This document shows, piece after piece, positions 1 through 8,488 of a stretch of 27,059 nt of DNA. Positions within the stretch are counted from its first letter, which is position 1; the number at the start of each line of letters is the position of its first letter. The stretch is from a virus. The position numbers and the translations under genes are program-made. Below the pieces are notes generated by a model. The model did not search any database. It was not told the origin of the DNA and worked only from the letters and a program-made list of their open reading frames with translations. The stretch spans positions 1-27,059 of the IMG/VR virus record IMGVR_UViG_3300010392_000854; one strand, given 5' to 3'.

Positions 1-1726
1 GGAAGTCACCGGCTCCGGTGGACGCCTCGAACGAAGCCTTGCCCGTGCCGTTGTCGTACGTCAAAACGTAGTTGTCTTGGCCAGCGCCAATGGTCTGGTC
101 GGAGTCCAAGGTCATTGTTCCAAGGACGATGTCACCCGTACCGTTGGGAGCGAGTGTGATGTCTCCATTAGCCCCGCCGTCCAGCGAGAGTAGCGTGTTC
201 CCGTCCACGTCATGCGACACAACACCCGCGAGGTAGGAGATGGTAGAGTCGCCTAGTGTCCCGTCAAAGGCGATGGTGTCCCCAGCGTCCAACTCGATGT
301 TGTTGCCATTACAGTCCAGAGTCCCACCCAGCTGCGGCGTGGTGTCCTCTACAACGCTAGCGAGGAAAGCGAGATCCGCTTCAAGTTCCGACCGCATCGC
401 TGTGTAGGTGATCACCCGATGGGCCGCAGCCGTCGCGTCGTAGAACACGAACTCATCGCTGTTCGACAAGTCCGTCTCGTTGGTCATGCCCGGCAGATCT
501 AGGTCGAAGGTCCTGGTCGAAGCAATGGTGCCACCACCTGTGAGGCCAACACCAGCGGTCATAGTCACACCAGAGTGGGCAACGTGCTCATCCGCTACAA
601 AGTCAGAGAAGTCGTCGTGGCCAGCCCCCGGGTTCAGCAAATCGTTGCTGCCAAGGTCCAGATCACCACCGGCAGTCATAACATTGGTATCGGCGAGGGT
701 CCACCCAGAGTCCTGCCCAGTTGCACCGCCCGTACCATCAAAGCGGATGAGGGCATTGTCTGTGGAGCTACCAGGCCCGGAGAAACTCCCACCAGCAGCC
801 GCCGCTTCCAGTCTGACAGTCCCGCTGGAATCGTCATATGTTAGGACGTAGTTATCCTGCCCAGCTCCAACCGTTTGGTCCCCGTCAATAGTCATAGTAC
901 CGAGGACAATGTCCCCCGTGCCATGCGGAGCCAGGGTGATGTCACCATTGCTAGTGGAGACGAGGCTGTTGCCATTAACGTCGAGGTCGCCACCAAGCTG
1001 GGGGGTAACGTCATCAACAACGGCGCTCATGCCGGCCGCACCTGACGGGAGGTTGCTGGGCAAGACCTTGCGCATTGCACCGGCGCTGTTGTCCCACATG
1101 AGGAGGTAGTCAGCCGCCGAGTCAACTGTAGCCTCTGCCGTGTACCCATCGATGTTCAACGCCGTGTCGATGCCCTTGAGGTGGGCCGCCAGATCGTCGG
1201 CGTCGTCGGCTTCGGCGGGGGCAGCGTCCGGCGTGTAGTACGTCGGGGTGAAGTCAATGTCCACCTTGTCGCCGTCGAGCTCGTTAGGCCCGGCTACAAT
1301 CAAGGAGGCCGCAATGGTCGTGATGCCGCTGCGGAGCTGGTTGCTGGGCACAGGCGTACCCATGGTCTCCTCGACCACGAACAACGAAGACTTGACGTGG
1401 GGGTATCGGTCACCCGACGTAGGGATGTCGTCGACGAAGATGTCGTAGTGGTACTCGTCCGGACTCCAGTCGGTCGTGTACGCGTCGTCGATGGTGTAGG
1501 TGTACTGGCCGTTCGCAGCATCCGTGAGTACGATGTCACCACCGGTGGTGCTCAACACGAGCAACACAGGCCCACCCGCCCACAGGCGAACGGTCATGTA
1601 GACGTACGCACCCGTAATGTCCACGGGAGTCGTGCCGTCCGAGGTGACTGTCAGAACTTCGCTGCGGGTTTGACCCCGGTACAGCGTTACGGTCTGACTC
1701 TCTAGGGCGTAGATTGGATCGGCCAT
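1..1726 (-). CDS. Tail fibre protein, N-terminal part (runs off the left edge)
   Basis: The reading frame starts at the ATG at 1726, six bases after a strong GGAGG, and stays open to base 1, so at least 575 residues are present and the C-terminus is missing. The first ~125 residues (starting MADPIYALESQTVTLYRGQ) read as a beta-rich domain with the pattern of the phage BppU-type N-terminal domain: a charged RGxT start, a strand ending VDITGA, and a final strand entering a linker at about residue 130. This would be the virion-attachment end. After it come repetitive shaft segments, including two near-identical 37-residue blocks, and a segment GVTMTAGVGLTGGGTIAS typical of trimeric phage fibres. 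It is the last gene of the late operon seen here, after the ejection proteins, as in T7 where gene 17 follows gene 16. The receptor-binding tip lies outside the window. Family assignment is by pattern only. Confidence 0.8.
   Translation of the reverse strand, partial: MADPIYALESQTVTLYRGQTRSEVLTVTSDGTTPVDITGAYVYMTVRLWAGGPVLLVLSTTGGDIVLTDAANGQYTYTIDDAYTTDWSPDEYHYDIFVDDIPTSGDRYPHVKSSLFVVEETMGTPVPSNQLRSGITTIAASLIVAGPNELDGDKVDIDFTPTYYTPDAAPAEADDADDLAAHLKGIDTALNIDGYTAEATVDSAADYLLMWDNSAGAMRKVLPSNLPSGAAGMSAVVDDVTPQLGGDLDVNGNSLVSTSNGDITLAPHGTGDIVLGTMTIDGDQTVGAGQDNYVLTYDDSSGTVRLEAAAAGGSFSGPGSSTDNALIRFDGTGGATGQDSGWTLADTNVMTAGGDLDLGSNDLLNPGAGHDDFSDFVADEHVAHSGVTMTAGVGLTGGGTIASTRTFDLDLPGMTNETDLSNSDEFVFYDATAAAHRVITYTAMRSELEADLAFLASVVEDTTPQLGGTLDCNGNNIELDAGDTIAFDGTLGDSTISYLAGVVSHDVDGNTLLSLDGGANGDITLAPNGTGDIVLGTMTLDSDQTIGAGQDNYVLTYDNGTGKASFEASTGAGDF
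53..163 (-). repeat. Fibre shaft repeat, copy 2
   Basis: Encodes a 37-residue block beginning DITLAPNGTGDIVLG and ending QDNYVLTYD. It matches the block at 833-943 in 33 of 37 residues. Each copy follows a segment containing TPQLGG(T/D)LD, so the duplicated unit is larger than the conserved core. Confidence 0.85.
833..943 (-). repeat. Fibre shaft repeat, copy 1
   Basis: Encodes a 37-residue block beginning DITLAPHGTGDIVLG and ending QDNYVLTYD, the partner of the block at 53-163. The four differing residues are N/H, L/I, S/G and I/V. Tandem modules like this are common in trimeric phage fibre shafts. Confidence 0.85.
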
Positions 1727-1738
1727 CGGAGCCTCCTA

Positions 1739-2107
1739 CTAGCGAGTGTCTTTGGCGGAGCACCAGTGCCGGATGGTACCGGAACCGGCAGAGCGGACAT
1801 ACTTGATGCGGACTCGCTCATACACGGCGTCATCGCCGGTCAAGACCAGGAAGCCGCTCACATCGCCACCCGTAACCACCGGCTGCGTGACGGTGGACGT
1901 GATGTCCTCCCAGTCGGTGTCGTCGGCGAGGTCGGGGCTACCCTTGTTGGTTGCCCACACCGTGACGGTGCACGCGAAGCTGGACGCGTCGTCGTCTACG
2001 TCCCACTGAATAGAGCCCGCCGGGGCGTGGGTCAGGTCCACCGGTACGCTGTAGCCCGTGGTGGTGGTACCATCTAGGGCGATCTTGTTCTCTGCTTTTT
2101 TCGTCAT
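1739..2107 (-). CDS. Small beta-rich virion protein (putative tail accessory)
   Basis: A 122-residue protein whose ATG overlaps the stop of the preceding ejection-protein gene (ATGA), so it is probably translationally coupled. It looks like a single beta-sandwich: alternating hydrophobic strands, a central TVTVWATNKG strand, a W-E-D-I-T turn, then a C-terminal pair (YERVRIKYVRSAGSG, TIRHWCSAKD). This pattern recurs in small phage structural proteins that bind or decorate fibres. The next gene downstream is the tail fibre, which suggests a role in fibre attachment or as a virion accessory protein. No enzyme motif is visible. The function is inferred from position and predicted fold only. Confidence 0.6.
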   Translation of the reverse strand: MTKKAENKIALDGTTTTGYSVPVDLTHAPAGSIQWDVDDDASSFACTVTVWATNKGSPDLADDTDWEDITSTVTQPVVTGGDVSGFLVLTGDDAVYERVRIKYVRSAGSGTIRHWCSAKDTR

Positions 2108-4809
2108 GGTCTTGCCTCAAGTTTCTGTGCGGCGGAGGGGGCGGACTGTGTGCCCTTGCCAGAGTTGTCGGGGGCTGCAGCTTGTGCCGCCTGTACTTGC
2201 TCTTCGTTGAGCTGATCGAATGTCGCTTGGTACTGGTTGAACTGGAGCAGGCTGGCATGCGTCGGCTGGCCCAAAAGCACGCCGATCTGAACCTTGAGCT
2301 CCACAGACGCGTTGCGTTTGATGCTCTCGTAGTTCGCCATGAGCCCCTCCATGAACTCTTGCTGGTGCCCGGGGTGAAGCTCCTGGGCGGTCTCGGCCTG
2401 CTCGGGGGTCAGGCGCAGTGCCGCGAGGTCCTCGTAGATACTCGCCGGATCGAAGGCTGCCCGTGCGTACCGCATCCACTTGGCAACCTCGCGGGGGTCT
2501 GCTTGATAGTCGTCGCCGAACAGGTGCTGCATGGCACCGCTGTTCTTGGGCATGCGCTGCCACAGGAACCCCATGGTCTTGAGCAGCTGGGTGCGGGCTA
2601 GGTTCGCCGTCTCAGGGGCGATCTGGTCCAGCCCGCTGGTAGCTCCTTCCACGAGTCCCAGGATGACCTGCGGATCGTTCACGATGGCGGCCATCTTCTC
2701 CTGCAGGGTCTTGAACTGAGCGGGCTCACCCTTGGGCATAGCCTCGCCGGGCTCGAGAAACCCCTTGAGCACGTCGTGGGTCCTGATGAGCGTTGGCGAG
2801 TGCCGGCCACCGCCCCGGGCGACCTTGCCAAGTGCGCGACCTATCCGCCCCTGTGCTGTCTGCGAGCGACCTACGAGCATAGTGAGGTCGCCTTGAATTG
2901 CGTCTGCGGCTTTGCGGCCAGCCTTGTATCCGGCCCTAGACACGATGCCGCGGGTAGCCTGCTCTGCGACGACACCTGCGCCGTGGGCACGAGCTACTTT
3001 GCCAACGGCGGCCTGGCTGCCTCGCCCTACAGCTGCGCCCGCAAGCCCGCTAAGAAGACCGCTCCGTTTGGCGGCGCCCTTGGTAGCTATCTTGTTGAAG
3101 GCCATGAACGCGATCAGCGCCTCGGCTTCGCGCGGCAGAGGTACTACGTCGGTCACGCCGGCGGCCTCGGCTGCACCTACCATCGTGGCCAGCTTGCTGG
3201 TGTTGCCCCGGAAAGCTTCGGCGACACCAGAGCCCCTGTTCTTGGCCAGCGCCCGGGTCACGGTCTCTTCGATCTGCTCGGTGATGGCGTCGAAGCCGGC
3301 GTGCTTCAGGCTCGCAGCACCGCCCGTCTGGGAGGCACCCTTCGCGGCCTGGATGTACTCGCCGTACTTGCGCATGATGTTCTTGGCCTTGGCCGTGTCC
3401 ATGCCGACGTCCGAGAGCGCTTTGGTCACGCCGCTCGCCGAGATCTCGCCGCCCAGTATCTCCTGGAGGGCCTTCCGAGTCGCCGTGAGTGTCTCGATCT
3501 TCTTGGGGTCGATGCGCAGTGCGTCGTCGAGGAGCTGCCCTGACTGGCTGTTACCGCCTAGCGCGATTGGTGTGGTCACCGACGGCTGAGCTTTCTGTAG
3601 CCGCGGCGATGTCCGCGAGGCCTGGGTGTCCGCGCGGCGAAGCTGTGCGCTAGCCCCGGAGCCCGTACTTGCCGGCGCCCCCGTGAACTCGTCCGCCGCA
3701 CGCCCTACCCGTATGTCGTCTGCGAGCCCCGTGAGGTCCCCGTGTGGAACAGGTCCCCTGAGCTCTTCGAGCCGGCCGGTAACGCTACGGTCTGCTTGCC
3801 GTGCCTTGAACGCAGCCTCCTCAGCAGCCTCCAGCTCTTTGAGCAGTTTGCCGTAGCTGCGCTTGGCCAGCGCAGGCGTCTTGTTGATCTTGTCCTGGAG
3901 CACCGCGATGTTCGCGTCCAGCTTGGTGAGCCGCTTGGAGCTAGTGATCGAGGGGCCGCCGATGCTCTGCCCGGCTGGTATTCCGACCTCGTCCAGCTTG
4001 CGAGCCGCCGCACCCAGCTTCTGGGTAGGTCCGCCAATCACCTTCGGGGTAGCAGTCGCGACACCTACCTGCCGTGCTACGTCGTCGGCCTGCGCTAGGT
4101 TCGTGGCGAACAGGTCCGAGACTTCGTCGGCTTGCTTACCTACGAGCGTGACCCGGGGCAAGACCTTCTTGGCTGCCGCAGAGAACCCTGCCGCCACACC
4201 GCCACCCAGCACGCCCGTAAGCCCACCGAACGCCAGCGAGCCTGCCACGTCCTCCGCTGCAAGCTCTTTGTTCTGCAGGCTAGCCTCGCCGACAGTCCTG
4301 GCTACGTTGTAAATCGAACCGTCAACAGCGCCCTCGGCTAGCAGCTGGGCCGTCTTGGACCCGAAGCGCTTGCCAACGCGCTGTCCTGCGCGGTGCCCTA
4401 CCCGGGTGATAGCACCCGTCGGGGTGAGCCGCGCCGCCTTGCCGAGGATGTTGGTGCCACCGCTAGCCAGTGTAGTTGCCAGCAGCGAACCGATCTCGAT
4501 GACGTCGCCAGCGGTACCCAGGGCCTCTCTGCGAGCGAGTGCTGCTTCCGAGTCCTGACCCAGGTCCTGTGCGATGGTGTCGTAGAAAGGGACGACGCCG
4601 CGACCGATCGCCTCACCAACGGCCTTTGACCTCTCGAGTGGTGTGCTGGCCTGCGCAGCCTTTGCTTTCTGCCCGAGTGCATCGGCACGCTCAGCCCCTG
4701 TCACATGTCGAGCACCGGCCCGAATTGCGTCCTTGACTCGGCTCTCGGGAACCTTCTGCAGGTTTCCCGCTGAGTCGATCAGGTCAACTATCTTCTCGTT
4801 TGGTGGCAC
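2104..4809 (-). CDS. Large internal virion / ejection-type protein (901 aa)
   Basis: A 901-residue protein starting at a GTG (4809) that directly abuts the TAA of the gene before it; AAGGAAG lies about 11 bases upstream. The first ~45 residues (DLIDSAGNLQKVPESRVKDAI) resemble a short N-terminal motif that I associate with other large phage-borne proteins. Residues ~95-215 are Gly/Ala-rich and hydrophobic, including LAFGGLTGVLGGGVAAGF, and could insert into a membrane. The middle is Ala/Lys-rich and helical; a second Gly/Ala-rich hydrophobic stretch lies at ~560-640. The C-terminal ~200 residues are helical. Size, composition and position between nozzle and fibre genes match the ejected internal core proteins of podoviruses (T7 gp14-gp16 by analogy). 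I see no lytic transglycosylase catalytic motif of the T7 gp16 type. Confidence 0.65.
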   Translation of the reverse strand: MPPNEKIVDLIDSAGNLQKVPESRVKDAIRAGARHVTGAERADALGQKAKAAQASTPLERSKAVGEAIGRGVVPFYDTIAQDLGQDSEAALARREALGTAGDVIEIGSLLATTLASGGTNILGKAARLTPTGAITRVGHRAGQRVGKRFGSKTAQLLAEGAVDGSIYNVARTVGEASLQNKELAAEDVAGSLAFGGLTGVLGGGVAAGFSAAAKKVLPRVTLVGKQADEVSDLFATNLAQADDVARQVGVATATPKVIGGPTQKLGAAARKLDEVGIPAGQSIGGPSITSSKRLTKLDANIAVLQDKINKTPALAKRSYGKLLKELEAAEEAAFKARQADRSVTGRLEELRGPVPHGDLTGLADDIRVGRAADEFTGAPASTGSGASAQLRRADTQASRTSPRLQKAQPSVTTPIALGGNSQSGQLLDDALRIDPKKIETLTATRKALQEILGGEISASGVTKALSDVGMDTAKAKNIMRKYGEYIQAAKGASQTGGAASLKHAGFDAITEQIEETVTRALAKNRGSGVAEAFRGNTSKLATMVGAAEAAGVTDVVPLPREAEALIAFMAFNKIATKGAAKRSGLLSGLAGAAVGRGSQAAVGKVARAHGAGVVAEQATRGIVSRAGYKAGRKAADAIQGDLTMLVGRSQTAQGRIGRALGKVARGGGRHSPTLIRTHDVLKGFLEPGEAMPKGEPAQFKTLQEKMAAIVNDPQVILGLVEGATSGLDQIAPETANLARTQLLKTMGFLWQRMPKNSGAMQHLFGDDYQADPREVAKWMRYARAAFDPASIYEDLAALRLTPEQAETAQELHPGHQQEFMEGLMANYESIKRNASVELKVQIGVLLGQPTHASLLQFNQYQATFDQLNEEQVQAAQAAAPDNSGKGTQSAPSAAQKLEARP

Positions 4810-7023
4810 TTATCGGCCGACTTCCTTCTTGAGAGCCTTGATCCGCGCCTCCTGCACCCTGATGGCATCCTTCGTGACTCCGGGGGTTTTCTTCAACCCT
4901 TCGAGCTGCTTTTCCATCTTCTTGATGCGCCTGTGCTTGGCGTTGTTCTTGGGGTCGGTGGCCGAATCGATCTTCTCCCAGTCGCGCTGGGCCTTCGACC
5001 TCTCGACGCCGCTCTTCTCGTTCTTGCGCACGTAAGCACGGGCGGTGTTGGCTGCATCGCGTTCAGCCACGCTCAGCGTGCTCGGGTCACGCTTTGCTGT
5101 CTCAGCAAGGTACTCCCGTGCCGATGACATAGTGATAACGCCGTCCTTGTCGAACAGCTTGCCGTGCTCAACGTGGACGCCACCGCCGCGGACACCCGAA
5201 TCTTCGTCTGAGAAGCGACCGTCCTCTGGAGAGGGGTTCGCATCGGGGTCTGTGAGGTTGAGTGCAGCTGCACCCGAGGTCTTAGGTAACTCAAAACGAA
5301 TGCCGCCAGCGGCACGGACCTCGTCGAGAGCACCGTATCTACTGTACACGAACTCGTCAGCTTGACCTTGAAGTGCGCCGAGGGCGTCCCGCCACACACG
5401 CTTTGCCCGGTCCTTTCGCAAGAATCGGATGAAACTCATCGAGTCGCCACCCGCAGCGTCGAGGACCATCTTCATGTCCTTGTCGGAAGGGATGCCCTTG
5501 ACTTGGTCCATGGCGTTCAACACGTGTGCCTTGATCCTTGAATGAATCTGCTCGAACCGAGGATCCCTTTGCTTCATGGCGATCACTCGCTCCAAGAGCT
5601 CGTCAGGGATCTCAAGCAACGACTGCAGTGTGCGCCCTGAGTGTGCAAACCCAACAAGCGTAGTGTTGACCTCCTTGATGTCGCCAATGTTCTTCGGGTT
5701 GCGGAACTTGAAGACCTGACCGTTCCCCAGTACCACACGGGGGTTCGCAAGGAAGCCCCCCTCAATTTCGACGAACTGGCTGCCTTCGTCTTTCTTCTTG
5801 CGACCAGAACCACCGCGCGCCTTGGCCGCAGCCGCCTGCCGCTGGTTATACAGCTGACCAAACGTCACGCCCTGCTTGCCCATGAGGGCGCCCACCTCCA
5901 TGAGCTTCCGCCCATAGTCCTCGCGGCGCTTGCCTATGAAGTCCAGGTACGCCGCCTTCACAGTCTGGTCCTGGGTCTTGGCCATCTCGGCCTTCGCCGT
6001 AGCGATAACAGACCCCAGCCGCTGAGCCTCGCCGAACTTCAGTTGGATGTTCGAGTGACGCTGCTGCATGAGCAGACTGTCCATGTTCTTGCCCTGCTGG
6101 GCGCGAATACGCAGTGCCCTGTTGAGGTTCGACCGCTGGCTTTGAAGGTCGCGGTCGATCAGCTTGTTCAGTTGCTGCGCGATGGGGTTGGGCCCGCCGA
6201 ACTTCCCTTGTCGCACCTGGAGTGCCCGGAACATCGCGCTACCCAGGAAGGTGACCACGGTACCGAACGTGCCGATGTTCTCCCACACAGACTGCGGCGC
6301 CTCCTGGCCCTGCTGAATCCTGGCGTCCTGCTCGAGCATGTCCCGGGCAAGCTTGGCCTGAGCCGCTTGAAAGTATGCACCTGCCTTGGCCTCGCGACGT
6401 GCAGTCTTGGCCCGCTCGCCAGCCTCTTGACCGGCCAGCCGCTCAGAGGTGTCCGCATCGGCAAGTGCCTTCTTGTACTGGATCTCGGCGCCCCGCTCCC
6501 GCAGGTGGTGCCCCTGGGCGAAGTTCGCTACCCCGCCACCGAACATGTTGCCGATGACCTGCCCCATCGCAGGACCGATCACCGTAGCTGCAAGGCTGCC
6601 GATAGCACCGGCAATCGTCTCGCCGGCCGCGCGGTACTGGGCCCGCTCCTCGTCGGAGAACAGCTGCTCGGGTTGCTCCGGGGCGGGAGTCGGCTCGATA
6701 GCTCCGCCCGGTGTGATCGCCGGCTGCGTAGGTTCGCCCGCGAGGTCGATCTGGTCGGGCCGCTCGGTGCGGGCCGGTAGCCCATCGTCCTGGGTAGCCG
6801 CAAGATCAACTGCCCCTTGCTGTGCCGCCTCAACGCCAGTGGCAATAGCGCCACCAACCTGCGACACCAACCCGGGGTCCGGCGGCAAGTCAATAGGCTG
6901 GTCCTGGACAGGTACCTGCGGCGCCTGAATCCCCAGATCGACGGGGGACTTGTAGCCCGCTGCAGTAGGATCCGCCCCTACAGGAAGCGGTACTGGGTTT
7001 TGGTCGTCGTCTGGGTAGGCCAT
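4810..7023 (-). CDS. Internal virion / ejection-type protein (737 aa)
   Basis: A 737-residue protein whose ATG overlaps the preceding stop (TAATG). Residues 1-125 are Pro/Gln/Asp-rich and probably disordered. Residues ~128-165 are a Gly/Ala hydrophobic stretch containing AGAIGSLAATVIGPAMGQVI, a plausible membrane-active segment. Residues ~170-240 and ~275-400 are long charged Gln/Ala/Arg helices with coiled-coil character. A basic GRKKKDE stretch follows, then a mixed domain, and the protein ends in a highly charged coiled coil (RIKKMEKQLEGLKK). This is the usual composition of proteins stored in the podovirus head core or portal and ejected with DNA. Position supports the same role. No catalytic motif is recognised. 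Confidence 0.6.
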   Translation of the reverse strand: MAYPDDDQNPVPLPVGADPTAAGYKSPVDLGIQAPQVPVQDQPIDLPPDPGLVSQVGGAIATGVEAAQQGAVDLAATQDDGLPARTERPDQIDLAGEPTQPAITPGGAIEPTPAPEQPEQLFSDEERAQYRAAGETIAGAIGSLAATVIGPAMGQVIGNMFGGGVANFAQGHHLRERGAEIQYKKALADADTSERLAGQEAGERAKTARREAKAGAYFQAAQAKLARDMLEQDARIQQGQEAPQSVWENIGTFGTVVTFLGSAMFRALQVRQGKFGGPNPIAQQLNKLIDRDLQSQRSNLNRALRIRAQQGKNMDSLLMQQRHSNIQLKFGEAQRLGSVIATAKAEMAKTQDQTVKAAYLDFIGKRREDYGRKLMEVGALMGKQGVTFGQLYNQRQAAAAKARGGSGRKKKDEGSQFVEIEGGFLANPRVVLGNGQVFKFRNPKNIGDIKEVNTTLVGFAHSGRTLQSLLEIPDELLERVIAMKQRDPRFEQIHSRIKAHVLNAMDQVKGIPSDKDMKMVLDAAGGDSMSFIRFLRKDRAKRVWRDALGALQGQADEFVYSRYGALDEVRAAGGIRFELPKTSGAAALNLTDPDANPSPEDGRFSDEDSGVRGGGVHVEHGKLFDKDGVITMSSAREYLAETAKRDPSTLSVAERDAANTARAYVRKNEKSGVERSKAQRDWEKIDSATDPKNNAKHRRIKKMEKQLEGLKKTPGVTKDAIRVQEARIKALKKEVGR

Positions 7024-7580
7024 TATCTGCCTCGGCCGAGAAGTGCTTCGATTAGTGCAGGGTCCATGTACGGGACGTCCTGCTGGGGCTGCTCAGACGG
7101 AATGCCCCGAGCAACACCAGAGACCACACTCGAACCTATGCGAGGAGTGTCGCGAGGAGCAGGGACACCAGAGCCCAGCCCCGGGTGCGTCGACAAGCCT
7201 CCCGCCGTCAACGCACGGGCGTCTGCCTCGGGAAGCGTCCCTAGGTCGGGTGTCCGTTGGCTCCGTGCACTGACTTCCGGCAGTGTTCCCATGTCGGAAC
7301 CCACTTGTACTTCCGGCATCGACAGGTTCGCCTCCCTGTGTCGCCGTGCCTCGGCGTGGGCAAGTGCCCTCTGCCTCAGCCTCTCGCGAAATGCGGTCTC
7401 TCGCCTCTCGCCTGGCGTACTCACAGCCGTGTCACCCTCCGGGCCCGCAGTGATCTCGGCCCCCGGGTGTCTGGCTCGTAGCGCCTTGTCGCGGATAGTA
7501 CCCCCATCAGGGTCGCGGTCCTCCAGCATGAGGATGAGCTTGTCAAAGAATTCGTCGTCGAAAAGAGGTCCATTGGGCAT
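7023..7580 (-). CDS. Hypothetical Pro/Arg-rich virion-operon protein (185 aa)
   Basis: A 185-residue hydrophilic protein with a good AAAGGA nine bases before its ATG. The first ~35 residues are acidic (FDDEFFDKLILMLEDRD); then come a basic helix (ETAFRERLRQRALAHAEARR) and a low-complexity Pro/Ser/Gly tail. The tail has a short internal repeat, GTLPEVSAR and GTLPEADAR. Its stop overlaps the start of the 737-aa ejection-type protein, so the two are co-translated and may act together, for example as a small core or chaperone-like partner. I do not recognise the family. Confidence 0.6.
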   Translation of the reverse strand: MPNGPLFDDEFFDKLILMLEDRDPDGGTIRDKALRARHPGAEITAGPEGDTAVSTPGERRETAFRERLRQRALAHAEARRHREANLSMPEVQVGSDMGTLPEVSARSQRTPDLGTLPEADARALTAGGLSTHPGLGSGVPAPRDTPRIGSSVVSGVARGIPSEQPQQDVPYMDPALIEALLGRGR

Positions 7581-7592
7581 GATGTGTGTCCT

Positions 7593-8486
7593 TTATGGGG
7601 TGGGGGTATTCCAGTTACCATCCTGGGCGTTTGTACCGCCGAACGAATACCCCCCGCTACCCTTTCCCTTGCCACCGCCGCCTGCTCCGCCGAGGAATGC
7701 CTCCGCGAGCCCGGTGCTGATGCCGAGGAACTGGTCCGTCGAGTTGGGTGCGGGTGCCTGACTGATGAGCCCGAGGTACCGCTGCGTCTCGGCCTGCTGT
7801 GCTGCCTGCCGCCCCGCCAACGCCTGCCGGAAAGCCTCCATGGCCTGGTCCTGCTGGCGCAGCTGAGAACCCACGTTGAACTGGCCACCCTGCTGACGCA
7901 TCTGTGCGTTGTTCAGGGCTAGGTTCTGGTCCTGGCCTCGGAAGCCCTGCAGCGCACCGCCAAGCTGCCCGAGGGCCCCCAGCGACGCCTGAGTGCTCCC
8001 CAGAGCCGCCGCATTGGCCCCGGCCGCCCCGAGTTGCGCCATGCCCCGCTGACCCTGTGCGCCCGCTACAAGCGAACCACGGCCCCGTGCGCCCGCCATT
8101 TGGGACGCCATGATCTGGTTCTGGCTTCCGACCTGCTGGCCGACCTGCTGCCTGACCAGCTGCTGGGCTAGGCCATTCTGGCCGGTGTTCGCCTGGAGTG
8201 CCCGGATGAGCGCCTCTTGGTCGCCGCGGAAACCACTGGTGCCCGCCTGATGGATGCCCGCCGTAGGTGCCGGCCCCATCAGTCGCTGCCCTAGCTGGTC
8301 GCTGCGCCCCGCGCCCGTCCTGAGCCCGGGGTCAATGTCTCGAAACTCGTTGTTCTGGAGCTTCTTTTGGCGGTCGGCAGGGGATTCACCGAACAACAAG
8401 CCGGCCGCGCCACCCGTGCTCAGGTTGACGAGCTTACCGCCCGCGTCATTTTCTAACCAACCACCGAAGTCGTCTTGCCAACCCAT
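7593..8486 (-). CDS. Ala/Gln/Gly-rich putative ejection protein (297 aa)
   Basis: A 297-residue protein starting two bases after the nozzle gene stop. Residues ~95-240 are almost entirely Gln, Ala, Gly and Leu in long predicted helices (for example QQLVRQQVGQQVGSQNQ). The C-terminus is a Gly-rich flexible tail (GGAGGGGKGKGSGG). Short Gln/Ala-rich helical proteins placed directly after the tail nozzle are typical of podoviral ejection proteins (compare T7 gp14 and the P22 gp7/gp16/gp20 group, by position and composition only). It would be the first of four probable internal proteins encoded in a row here. Confidence 0.6.
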   Translation of the reverse strand: MGWQDDFGGWLENDAGGKLVNLSTGGAAGLLFGESPADRQKKLQNNEFRDIDPGLRTGAGRSDQLGQRLMGPAPTAGIHQAGTSGFRGDQEALIRALQANTGQNGLAQQLVRQQVGQQVGSQNQIMASQMAGARGRGSLVAGAQGQRGMAQLGAAGANAAALGSTQASLGALGQLGGALQGFRGQDQNLALNNAQMRQQGGQFNVGSQLRQQDQAMEAFRQALAGRQAAQQAETQRYLGLISQAPAPNSTDQFLGISTGLAEAFLGGAGGGGKGKGSGGYSFGGTNAQDGNWNTPTP

Positions 8487-8488
8487 AA

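Noticed and set aside
2750-2766. A further GACTCGAGACCCC element (GGGCTCGAGAAACCCC)
   Set aside because: Several bases differ, it lies in an ordinary structural gene, and CTCGAG hexamers occur many times by chance in this GC-rich sequence.
5641-6780. A 379-codon plus-strand frame opposite the 737-aa gene
   Set aside because: It is a shadow of a gene with good start, context and composition; its Leu/Arg/His-rich translation is typical of antisense frames.
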